This document shows positions 34,611 through 45,215 of a stretch of DNA of 46,281 nucleotides, one piece after another (within the stretch, counting starts at the first letter, position 1; each line of letters starts with the position of its first letter). The stretch comes from Didymodactylos carnosus. Lineage: Eukaryota; Rotifera; Eurotatoria; Philodinida; Philodinidae. The notes below the pieces were generated by a model. The model saw only the letters and a list, made by a program, of their open reading frames with translations. It was not told the origin of the DNA and ran no database searches. The stretch spans positions 1-46,281 of the forward strand of contig CAJNOQ010000572.1 of assembly GCA_905250885.1 (NCBI GenBank), given 5' to 3'. The translations under genes and the position numbers were made by a program.

Positions 34611-35427
34611 AACGCTCTTTCTCCACATTTCCAATATTCTGGAGACTTGATCTGCTTTTATTTGAAAGAGCAAAGTCTGAACTATACAACGTGCATCAAA
34701 CAAATTTTTCTCTCATAAAAACTTCATTAAGAAAAAATGCAAACACTAAAAACATTAGTAAAAAAAGTTCTGATAAAATTTTACTAAATCGTACCAAGAA
34801 ACTCTTTTCACTGATGTCAAAAATAAGCACTTCTTACTAAAAACACATATATGAAAAAATAGTTCGTGTAAAACTCTGTCGGTCTCATTTTGTTATAAGA
34901 TTTCCAACGTACTTTCTAACAGGTTGGTTTTAGAAGGACTTTCTAAAAGTCAGTTTTCTGGAAATCGACATTTCGTGTACTATAGTTAGCAAAATTGAAT
35001 GAAGATTCAACTTTCACTTTAAAAATTGAAAAATAATTTATTTATTACTTCCAAAATTGATAATTAATGCTAACGGGTTGATATTTTCTATCGGTGATCA
35101 GACAAACAATTATTTCTTCACAAAAATTGAATAAAACTGAAACTTATTATAAACCACTCGAAAGAGCGTTTCAAACACTTTTAGGTGTAATAATTCTTTA
35201 TTCTTCAAACTTATTCTTAAACGAAAAGGAAACCTGTTCGAAGAAGATCGAGGTTTTACATTTTATCAGAACGTTTTTTGTAATGTTTTTAGTGTTTGCA
35301 TTTTTTCTCAATGAAGTTTTTATGAGAGAAAAATTTGTTTGATGCATGTTGTATAATTCAGACTTTGCTCTTTCAAACAAAAGAAGATCAAATCTCTAGA
35401 ATATTGGAAATGTGGAAAAAGAGCGTT
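34611..35427. mobile_element. Foldback element H, ~180-bp inverted arms
   Basis: Left arm 34611-34790 begins AACGCTCTTTCTCCACATTT. The right arm (~35245-35427) is its complement with about 10 percent differences. The arms contain matching blocks such as ACAAATTTTTCTCTCATAAA. The spacer of ~450 bp has no transposase. Open frames on both arms mirror each other because of the inversion and are not genes. Confidence 0.75.
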
Positions 35428-35459
35428 GAAAATAGGGTTTGTTTTACTTTGTCAACGAA

Positions 35460-35690
35460 ATAATCTATCCCCTAGTAAAATCTCTATGAGTTTCCTGACA
35501 GGATTCGAGATACTAGGATTTCGCTTTAATTTCTTAGGATCCTAACAAAATCCTACAGAATCCTAATGAATCAGTTATATCCGATTTTAGGATCCTGGTA
35601 GAAAGTTATTAGGTGGGTCCTAAATGTTAGAATCCTGCAAGATCCTAGTAGGAAATAGACAGAAACTGCGTAGGATTTTGTCTAGTTATT
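35460..35690. repeat. Cluster of AGGATCCTA / ATCCTA palindromic repeats
   Basis: About ten variants of TAGGATCCTAAC, AATCCTACAG, AATCCTAATG, GATCCTAGTAGG and similar within 230 bp. The motif is a short palindrome in both orientations. It also appears at 3515-3575. Confidence 0.55.
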
Positions 35691-37610
35691 TCCAGTTATT
35701 TATTTTTCTCAATTAGTTTAAAAAAAACGAGATAAAAGATTTGTAATAGGGAATAATTTAGAGAAGAGTTTTTTGGAACCATTCACTTTATCGAACGATT
35801 GCGTGACTGAATCAAACATCAATATTCAGTTGCGCCAGCCACTCGAAAAAAAATATTTATTAAAATAAAATTTATTCGAATCGAAATGTCTATAATTGAT
35901 ACATTAAAAGTGTCGTAATAGAGAAAGAATTTGTCATCTGCTCACGTTATGTCAATAAATGAGAGAGATGAGAATACAATAGTTTGATAGAAATATTGCA
36001 ATGAAAAAAAAACAAAATTGTGTATATTCTTAAAATTAATGTGCAAATCATTACAAATAGTGTATACGCTCTCAACTTTTTGTTCATTATAGTCTCTATA
36101 TATTTTCAACAAGTGCAGAAATCATAACTATTGTCGTTATCGTTTTCTTAACACCAGTAGTATAAGGATTTTAGAAAAAGTATTATTACATATGCATTTA
36201 CTTTCGATCTATACACTTATATTGAAAAAAAGTCGTACATACATCATATTTACAATATAAATGTTGATTTATCATGTATTTCGAAATGTTGATAGGTTTT
36301 TCGTTCTCTGTTCACGACATGAAGGAAATAAAAAAAGTCAAATAATTATAAAACAACAATAATAAGTGTGATTAAAATGGAGTGGCCATAAAAGTGTTTT
36401 ACACTAAAATATATTCAATAAAAAATTACTTTAACAAGGAATACCACAAAATTCTCTTATTTTATATGAGAAACTAGTACTGAAATTACGAGTCACTAAG
36501 TTTATAGTCAACTAGAGTACTTGACCTTAAATATAACCGATTGTATCTGAAATATACAATGAATAGAAGAAGAACGTGAGAGAACGTGGATATTTGTTTT
36601 GAGATAGAGTCATGCATTGAAGATATAACATATTTTGACCTCGTCCACATTAACAAGTTAACGATCATTTATGTACATTTTGACATAATGCCAATTTTTG
36701 GAACATTTTATCCGAAAAACATCTGATAAACATTGAATCACTACAAGGTTTCTAAAATATTTCTAATCTTCTCTACCCACACTTTCTTTCGTAATAGTGA
36801 ATATGTGTAAAATGATAAATCGATTTGATTACATCATATGTAATCTAAACAAATCTTAGTCTCTGCACATGAACGTCACTATTTATCTTTAGAAATATAT
36901 CAGTGCTTAAATGTAATTTTGTTAGCTGTATTATTCATTTAATTATATTGATTCGAAATATATGAAAATAAAGTTAGTTTAATTGTTGCTCCATTCTCAA
37001 ACGTATCCATTGTCTATTTTTCAATACGAAGATGATGATCAGGATCTTGTTACCATCAGGAGTGAAATACAGACGAAATAGTTGATAGAATGCTGTTTGT
37101 TTTTTAACCTAAACTAGTGCCGAATGAAACCAGTTGAACCATAAGTTAACTTATCCGATGAAAGAAATACATAGTCGTTTAAAACTAACTTTATCTAAAT
37201 GATACTTCACGAATAATATCAAAGAGATCTTCGATATCTAAAACAGATGGTCAGTATTTTATCATTTCGTCAAATGTCTGTGTTAACATTAGTTTTTTTT
37301 TAAAAATAATTAATAACAGAAGTAGTTGGTATATATCGTTATCAGAAACAAAATACTCAGCAAATAACAGCGATTAAGATAATATCATTGGACTATCAAA
37401 AAGATGAGAAAAAAAACCAAAATATTGAATTAAATGCATTATACGCATTATATTCCAATGATACGGTGCTTAATTTCATGAAAAGTCGATACATATATAT
37501 ACAAAATTAATAAATTATATAGTTCGTTGAAAATTTTTAAATTTTTAATTCATTTTAATTTATTTTTTTTTGAATTCAGAACCATTTTTAAGTTTAATTT
37601 TTTAGAAAAA
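35691..37610. other. Intergenic, nothing recognised
   Basis: AT-rich, with only short unrecognisable open frames. No RNA gene or clear long inverted repeat was seen. Confidence 0.5.
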
Positions 37611-37680
37611 AACAGTAACGGTCAAAATGACCGCTTTGGGCGTTCTAGGTCATGAAAATTTCCGGGCGTTCTAGTGTTAA
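37611..37680 (-). mobile_element. Probable piggyBac-like element terminus (solo end)
   Basis: Read on the minus strand from 37680: TTAA, then CACTAGAACGCCC, a second CTAGAACGCCC copy, then AAAGCGGTCATTTTGACCGT. A TTAA target followed by a CNCTAGAA-type start is the signature of piggyBac-superfamily ends, and the CGGTCATTTTGACCG palindrome is often seen just inside them. The element should extend leftward, but no matching far end or transposase was found within the window, so it looks truncated. Confidence 0.45.
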
Positions 37681-38020
37681 ACGAACATGAGGTCTGTTCT
37701 CAAACATTATTATGTTACAAACAGATTCTCCTTAGTACTTATATTCATTTTTTGACTAATATATATGTGACAGAAAAAAATTATATATCGAGATTCAAAA
37801 CCAGGTCGCTTTTCAAACATGACCATCCTTTTGAGGATTAAAGTATTGGCAGAAATTAAAGCAGAAAATAATATAAAAGTCTATGTTTATATAATTTCTG
37901 AAAAACTTCTTTGGAGTTATAAAATCGAACGAATGCAAATGGTCCAGAGCTTTCTCGAATAATAATAGGAGTAAAAATCGTTTGAACTTGGCAATTTATC
38001 GTCGAAGAAACTGCACCATT

Positions 38021-39069
38021 ATTTGTAAAAGATGAGAACACCCACTAACATCCCAAAATCCCCGAAATTAAAATCTGAAATAGCCAATCGATAGAGCTCG
38101 TCGAGTTGAGTATACTAACACCCAGAAAACGCGACATTAACATCTAAAAAGTATGCCGAGTTGATCTACATGACTCTCTGAGCCTACTGGCACGGTTTTT
38201 GATCCAAGAAAACGACTTGATGGTTTTTGAATACACACTTATACATGATTTATGCGGTCGGGCTGGGTGGCTGTGAGTACTTACGTATCTTTCTAAGCCC
38301 AGCTGATGAGAGCCTTGAGCAAAGTCGAAGGCGGTGCTGGGCTGCTCATTTAAGAAAAAATTAATGTCTCTCCTTTCTCTCTTTTTTTCCATCTTTAATT
38401 TATCAATTATCCAGCAAAAAGTAACATTAGTACCAAAATCTTATCTATTTATCCGTACGTATATTATTCAAGCTATTATGTAATATTATTCGTCACTAAC
38501 GCTTTTCTTTCTCACACATGGCTTCAATACATCTCGTAGTTCAGCATATTAAAACCAAAACATAATTTTGATGCATGGACTAGATAGAGGAGAAAGAGTT
38601 GTGTCTACTGTAAAATTGTCATGAGAATTAGTCACTTACTAATTGAGTTACATGTGTTCCATTTGCAGAAGGACGCAATTTAGTCCAATCGAATAAAAAA
38701 TGTAATAAATAACTTTTGTGAAAATGCAAAGTAGCAGTAGTTTTATAGAGAATTTCATGGGCTTCGTAATGATATATAATATCTCTATATATCTTGACTT
38801 TGGAACTAGAAAAAAGTTCTTTTACTATAGGTACGACATGAGAAAACACTTAACATTTTTCAAAAACCATCAGGTCGTTTTCTTGGATCAAAAAGCGTAC
38901 CAGTAGGCTCAGAGAGTCATGTAGATCAACTCGGCATACTTTTTAGGTGTTAATGTCGCGTTTTCTGGGTGTTAGTATACTCAACTCGACGAGCTCTCTC
39001 GATTGGCTATTTCAGATTTTAATTTCGGGGATTTTGTGATGTTAATGGATGTTCTCATCTTTTACAAAT
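38021..39069. mobile_element. Long-TIR element I (~200-bp arms)
   Basis: Terminal repeats start ATTTGTAAAAGATGAGAACA and run about 200 bp (38021-38235 against 38853-39069) at high identity. They include AGTTGAGTATACTAACACCC and GCCGAGTTGATCTACATGAC. The ~620-bp core has no transposase frame. It is non-autonomous; short frames on both arms are mirror images of each other. Confidence 0.8.
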
Positions 39070-39877
39070 ATCCACCATTGTTACTAGATAACTGATATTC
39101 AGTCAAATTTTCACATTTTACCTGTGTTTGAATAAAAATCAGTTTGAAGGTCCAGAAGCCGTTTCGTTACTGTACAAATGATTTCATGATCAAATATATT
39201 ATAATGGGAATAAAAATAAATGCAGTCAGTTTTATTGAATAATGTTCTGTCATAAAATTTATTTTACTTTTGTTTACTTTGCTGTAAGTTTTCAACTGAT
39301 AAATATTAATAGGCCAGTTGAACATGTAAGACAGTATAATTAACACAATATAATAATTTTCGTGTAATTGAAAGTCTACTTTATATTCACTGAAGAATTC
39401 CAAACACATCATCAACAGATGTGTATTGCAAATACAAATGTTGATTTCATAAATAATTTTCTTTGGAAATATTAATGAAAACAATAGCTAAAATGTCAAT
39501 CCAAATACATTGTCTAAAGAGTTCTAATTGGAAAAACAAAAATTAAAATTTTTATAAAATATGCTTGACACATTCGGTATACGAGAACAATTCCACGTGA
39601 ATCCGATCAGATTGGACAGTTCTTGTGATACATTTAAGTAGGTTATTTGATATTAATTTTTTCAAACTTCTGCTGAATTACACGTTTTTTTCTTTGATTA
39701 ACTTCAACAAAAAATACATCGTACGACTTCCTACGGTAACGTCCGATTACTTTGTTGACAGCTGCATACATTCACATCGATAAAAACAATTTTTAACTTT
39801 TATATAAAATTGACCGGTTGTCATATAATGAATACATAAATTCTTCAATCTCCTTTTTACCTTAAAAAAGTTTCATT
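39070..39877 (+). promoter_or_regulatory. Upstream region of the secreted-protein gene, with TATA box
   Basis: TATATAAA at 39801-39808 lies 77 bp before the ATG and is the clearest core promoter in the window. Upstream 39080-39780 is AT-rich without a recognisable gene. A 105-codon minus-strand frame (39167-39484) is hydrophobic, unrecognised and probably chance. Confidence 0.55.
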
Positions 39878-40705
39878 ATGCGAACGCTATTGCTCTTGTT
39901 TCTTTTACCACTTGCCTCTCAGGCTTTTCTTGCCGACACATTTCAACATCTTGGAAACGTAATAACAAACGCAGCACAAAATCTTGGTAACTTAATTCAA
40001 ACTACTGCTGAGGATATAGCCACTGGAGCAACAAATATATGGAATGGAGTAACAACTGGAGTTAATCAAGTTGTAGGTAATGTAGTTGATTCAGCGGGTA
40101 ATATTTACGGTTCATTTATAAATACTATTAATGGTATTCAATTTGTCAGTACATTTTTATGGGACAATGCATTTGGACCAGCACTCGATATGCTTTTAGA
40201 AGGAGGTGCCGTATTTATTGATGATAAGTTTGGAACTATACTTAATGCAATTGGACGTCGTAATGTTAATGATTTTATGACACAATATCACCAATTAGTT
40301 ACCAAGTTTAAAACAGATATTCATCAACTGTATGACGAATTATTTGAAATGGAAAAAGAGGCATTGGTTGCATTACAAAATGGTAAAAACAATTTGAAAG
40401 ATACAATTGTCGCATTTGAAAATAAAGTAAAATCGATTAATGAACAAATCCAACAATGGGCGGCCGAATTAAAGTCAGAATTAGCCATTCATGTACACAC
40501 TGTTGAAGGAGATTTTCAAACGATTTTGACACAATATACAAAGAAAATTGATCTTACTGTTAACACAATGAAAAGTATGTTTTTAAATTTAACACAAGAT
40601 TTATTAAAAAATTTGGTTGAAGTGGCATTGAATGTACTACCAGGCGCATTGAACATTGTTCAAAGTTTAAAAGATGAAGGTTTATTAGGATTCTTGCATG
40701 GTTAA
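39878..40705 (+). CDS. Secreted amphipathic-helical protein (LEA / apolipophorin-like)
   Basis: 275 residues, single exon. Residues 1-16 are a classic signal peptide (MRTLLLLFLLPLASQA). The mature part lacks cysteine and has very little proline. Residues ~22-80 carry Asn/Thr/Ala/Gly-rich helical repeats (NAAQNLGNLIQTTAEDIATG, ATNIWNGVTTGVNQVVGNVV). Residues 130-245 are a long charged amphipathic helix region with coiled-coil character. Residues 246-275 are hydrophobic and Leu-rich. One N-glycosylation sequon lies at Asn237 (NLT). This composition recalls late-embryogenesis-abundant proteins, which bdelloids use in desiccation and send through the secretory route, and also exchangeable apolipoproteins. 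No specific family motif is present. The protein is probably exported or kept in the ER/secretory lumen, shielding membranes or binding lipid; that role is inferred. Confidence 0.7.
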   Translation: MRTLLLLFLLPLASQAFLADTFQHLGNVITNAAQNLGNLIQTTAEDIATGATNIWNGVTTGVNQVVGNVVDSAGNIYGSFINTINGIQFVSTFLWDNAFGPALDMLLEGGAVFIDDKFGTILNAIGRRNVNDFMTQYHQLVTKFKTDIHQLYDELFEMEKEALVALQNGKNNLKDTIVAFENKVKSINEQIQQWAAELKSELAIHVHTVEGDFQTILTQYTKKIDLTVNTMKSMFLNLTQDLLKNLVEVALNVLPGALNIVQSLKDEGLLGFLHG

Positions 40706-40795
40706 ATGTTTATAAAGATTCGACAATTACAAATGGTTATGATTACGCTACCTAAAGTTTCCGTTATATTTGTAAACAAATATTATTCTCCCTGA

Positions 40796-40801
40796 AATAA
40801 A
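40796..40801 (+). terminator. Polyadenylation signal of the secreted-protein gene
   Basis: AATAAA 91 bp after the stop codon, the nearest canonical signal. A second AATAAA occurs at ~40965. Which one is used cannot be seen. Confidence 0.5.
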
Positions 40802-42936
40802 CAAACACTCAGGGTGAAAGTAGTCGATATTTTGGTAATGTATTCAGTATGGCTGATTTGACTAAAAAGTAGTAGTTGATGTAAAAGGGTTAACTTTTAT
40901 CTTCTACCAGGTTGGTAGCAAATCACTAGATTGTATAAAAGAAATGTACTGTATACACCATTAAAATAAAGTAGCGTAATATATTTTCACTTTATATTAT
41001 CGGTCCATTAAAACCAATAGAAGTAGTAAATAAACGATGGGCAATTTATACACAAACAAGATCTAAGTAGATCCGCACCTGTCTCGCTGTAATGCTAGAG
41101 TGTCTTTGTAGAAGGTACTGAAGTAGATAAGTTCGGATTCTGAGTAGTTTTCGAACGAACTAGCTAGTATTTTATACACACAAATGTAATTAGTGAAGAA
41201 CATATTTTTAATAATTAGCAGAGCTAAACAAACGGAATGTTATGCAAAACTGAACTAAAGTGCAAACGTTGAAGAAATGAGGTGATAGGGTATTAGCGAG
41301 TTAATAAAACGTTTTATGTCTCTTTACTGGAACGTTTTTATAATAATATCCTTTGACGTATGCAATACACTTAATCGTGACTCACATACTATAATCGGTA
41401 GACGCACATCGTCTACCGAGAATCGCTTATTATCGTTAGTGCGCCTATAACTCAGCTCATAAATAGAATAATATCTATGCTGGAAAAACACAATATTTAC
41501 GAGATAACTCCTGAAATTTCGTCTGCAAAATGGGAACATCTACATACTATAACAAACATAAAGTTCCAAGGAGCCATATTGATCGGACGAAGCGTTGATA
41601 GTGAAGTGCCTGTGATAAAGTTTGCATTTGGTACTAAAACACACCACGCATCTACAGGTGCTTTCAATCGAATCCGAATATCCTGAAGCTTTACTGGATC
41701 AAGTAGTGCGAACATTTTCTGACGGGTTTTTTGTAAAAGAAATTTTATGTTTTCTTGGGAAGATTCTCAGCTGTCCTACTGATATGACACAACTTTCACT
41801 CGTCGTTTACACACGGTACTGCAAATAGAAATCAAACATTAGGGGGATGTACTAGGTGTGTCTCTGAGGGTCAAAGACACACCTTCAACGCTCATCATTT
41901 GAGGCAGGACGAATTCATAGAGACACTGTGAAAAAATATTTTTTAATAATCTTTCCCTAGAAAAAAACGACAAAATTTTCAATTATTTTGATAATTGAGA
42001 GCATCCTCCTACACATTCGCGATATATGTTCACACGTTTAGGAGAAAATCGAGGTCAAACTTCAGGAATTTTTCAAGTAAATGGAGTGTCACTCGAATGT
42101 AAAGTTAGATCGAGACGAAATTCCTTCACCATCAACTCGTCAAGAGCAACAATTGGATGTATAATTATGCAATGTTTCGTTCATTTTCACCGACTTCGGT
42201 TTCAGCCTTACCAAAAACTTGAGGCGTCTAGAAAACCACTTTCCACACATTTTTTCAAAAAAGCGTAAGCGAGACCTTTAGATTATTTTTGATGCTCTAC
42301 ACGATGGGCAAAGTGAAATTTTCGCGGCTAATAGTGAATGTAATAGTGGGCGGATCTGTGTGAAACCACACAAATGGGTAGAATCCCTCAGTCCCCTAGG
42401 ACTACAGCTATAGAAACTTAATAGTTAAGTAAATATTTCGCTGCAGTTTCTTTCGTACTTATTCGACTCGAGCACTTTTCACTTAAATATTACAGAGACT
42501 TTTTCGCTTCCATCATATACCATATCGTACCTTAGCGCCCTCTGTTGCGTCAACCTATTCTAATTTAATTGTGATGAATGACATCATGTATGACGTTGTC
42601 TTAGTTGACGTTGTGGTCTACAAATATTAGAAATATTTCGAATAAAATCAGCTCTTTCATGATTGGCTTATCCATGGAGTATCTGACGATAATGAAAACA
42701 ATTCTCAATATACGACGATTGTTCCTGTGTGGACTCATCGTTAGGTTAACAGTATTCCATAAAGTGTGTGTGCACATATACCATAATGAAACTTCTCTTT
42801 ATACATGTTGTACGTATACTTTTACGTAACTTCTTGTTTATGCATGTTGTTTATATGTGAACACCAATGTAGTTAAATTTAATAATTCGCCACTGTGCCT
42901 AAAGTATTCTATATAGTTCATTGATGTCATCTAAAT
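40802..42936. other. Intergenic region with a possible decayed gene and a small inverted-repeat unit
   Basis: Plus-strand frames at 41477-41686 and, shifted, 41622-41828 have protein-like composition. The second includes a Leu-rich stretch HLQVLSIESEYPEALLDQVV (starting 41652). They may be remnants of one frameshifted gene; I do not recognise it. The frame 42026-42268 is also unassigned. A small inverted unit lies at 41840-42011. The rest is unremarkable. Confidence 0.3.
41840..42011. repeat. Short inverted-repeat unit with inner hairpin
   Basis: TAGGGGGATG (41840-41849) faces CATCCTCCTA (42002-42011), 9 of 10 complementary. Just inside the left end is a perfect 10-bp hairpin, AGGTGTGTCT with AGACACACCT (41854-41884). 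It could be a tiny MITE. Confidence 0.35.
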
Positions 42937-45215
42937 AATCTTTATTTTTATCGAAAACTGCGTGCACTTGATCTGGTGAAGTTTGTCAGAAATTTTTCGA
43001 GAAGTTTACGGTTCAACAATAGAAACTTTTGTGAGTGCAACTAACTGATGGTTTTTCTCCACAAACGGTGCATGCTTCTTTTTTTTATTCAACTATTGTT
43101 GATTGGTATAATCTCCCAGAGTCAGTTATTTGTCTTTCTTCTTTAACGTCTTTCAAAACAGCTTTACTTCAGTATCTCTTCCAGTGAATATGTCAGTTAT
43201 GAATTTATATTTGTTCTTTTTTTTCTTATTTTCTTTTAAAAAAAAACTTTTTTACTTTCTTTTTACTACTTCTGGTCCTAACGTTGATATAAACTTTATT
43301 TATTTAGAAGAAACTTGGTTGGTCCTAACGTTAGTTGTCTTGTTTATTCTGTTCTTTCTTTTACTCTTTTGATCTTGCTTGGCGTGAGTCATTGTTATTA
43401 CAGGTCGGTGACCTTTGATGACTCACACTTTTCGTGAATGAAACAGTCTTAGTCTATAGATTATGACTCCTTTTGAAGTTTGATTGATAATCAAACATTC
43501 GCTTTCATTCTTCAGCTATACGATTTTATGAGTGCATAGTTGATGTCGTAATTCTGGGAATTCATCATTTTACAATCTACTTTTGTAGTTTCTTTTGTAG
43601 TTGTTTACCTTACTGACAACTGAGTATATAGTAAAAAGTTTAGGTCTTCGAACCTACTATAGTTTTGATTATTTGCAATATTTTGTACAGCTCAACATGA
43701 GTTTTGAACTCCGTGAATGTATTGTATTTCATCGAGACTGGGAACGTGATGCAATTAGAGCACTATACGGTTCAATCCGCTTCTAATCTTCACGACAGAA
43801 CTAAACCATAGGTTAAGGAAAAAATTTGAAAAAAATCGAAATTGTCGAATAGAACAGTGTGGAACCTCATTCAACTCAGTTTTTGATGCTTAATCCGAAT
43901 TTCAATGAGTTTTCTTGGCAACGGAATAAATAAAAGAAAAAGATGCTTCATATTTTTAAAGCTCGTTTAATGGCGGTTCCAATGAAGTACAAAAATGGGC
44001 ATTGTCTCTTCACAAAAAAAACCTATATAGGATTTGCAGAATTGTTTTATGAACTTTTTACAGAACGACTGCAATAGGTCCATACAGGATAGACCTTTGA
44101 CTGCAGCCTCAATCGAACATCATTCTTATATTCAGTTTTTGATGCTGAATATGAAAAAGTACTTCCAAAAAGTTAAAAGAGCGGAAAAGAAAACATTTTG
44201 AATTTTTTTGAAACTGAAGTGTTTTTCGAAATTTTAGACTCTTGGAAATTGGAATTTTTTGAATTTTTCTTCCCCCAAAACCCTTTTTAAAAAATTGAAA
44301 ACCAGTTTTTCTTCTATCCAACCATGTATAATAAAACGAAAAATATATTTTGTTCGAATTTTTCAATTAGCGGTACCTTAGTTTTCGAGAAAATTTTTTT
44401 TGCCCCGATTTTAAGTTTTATACTTTTCAGAATGAAGACCAACCAGCTTTTGGTGTCATTGGATAGAGGACGTCAAACTCTAGATACAGAAAAGCTTTTG
44501 TCACTCCTGAATAAGATTTGAAGGAGAAATTTGAATTTTACGTTTCCGATAGAATTTCAGGGCTAAAATTACTTTGAAGAAAACCTTGCCAAAGATTTCG
44601 CTCGAACGAAGCATTTTGAAGCAAAAGTGGTTCGGAATCGAATTCTCTGGAATATGAGTGAGGGATTTTTCACAATTCCTTAAACTCATTTTTTAATTAA
44701 AAAATACGGTTTCTCAACTTTTAAAATCTGGTAAATTTTAATTTAAAAGTTGAGTTTAAGGAATTTCAGAAACTTCCTCGCTCATATTCCAGAGAAATAT
44801 AGGTGGGAATTTCAAGATATACATTTCAAAGTGTCCCCTACAACTGGTAAAAAAACCTCCTTTAACTTATGGTTTAGTTCTATCGTGAATATAGTAGGTT
44901 CGAAGACCTAAACTTTTTACTATATACTCAGTTGTCAGTAAGGTAAACAACTACAAAAGAAACTACAAAAGTAGATTGTAAAATGATGAATTCCCAGAAT
45001 TACGACATCAACTATACACTCATAAAATCGTATAGCTGAAGAATGAAGGCGAATGTTTGATTATCAATCAAAGTTCAAAAGGAGAGATAATCTATAGTTA
45101 GTTGCACTCACAAAAGTTTCTATTGTTGAACCGTAAACTTCTCGAAAAATTTCTGACAAACTTCACCAGATCAAGTGCACGCAGTTACACACAGTTTTCG
45201 ATAAAAATAAAGATT
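42937..45215. mobile_element. 2.3-kb foldback element J with unequal arms
   Basis: The left end, AATCTTTATTTTTATCGAAA, is complementary to the right end near 45195-45215. The right arm (44855-45215) matches left-arm blocks 42937-43046, ~43456-43662 and ~43788-43822, so the left arm has two extra segments: ~43047-43455 (about 409 bp) and ~43663-43787 (about 125 bp). They are either insertions on the left or deletions on the right. The core 43823-44854 contains a further palindrome (44644-44795). No transposase is seen. Confidence 0.7.
44644..44795. repeat. 152-bp palindrome nested in element J
   Basis: TCTCTGGAATATGAGTGAGG on the left pairs with CCTCGCTCATATTCCAGAGA on the right, one mismatch. 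Inner arms add CCTTAAACTCA/TGAGTTTAAGG. It may be an independent foldback that inserted into J. Confidence 0.75.

Noticed and set aside
34479..35380. Similar small proteins on opposite strands of element H
   Set aside because: They are mirror readings of the inverted arms, with no start context or domain.
36149..36170. TTAACACCAGTAGTATAAGG as the left end of the piggyBac-like element
   Set aside because: Only the first few bases after TTAA match; too weak to pair with the end at 37680.
39167..39484. 105-codon hydrophobic minus-strand frame
   Set aside because: No recognisable family, lies in the promoter side of the secreted-protein gene, and AT-rich DNA readily gives Ile/Leu/Tyr-rich frames.
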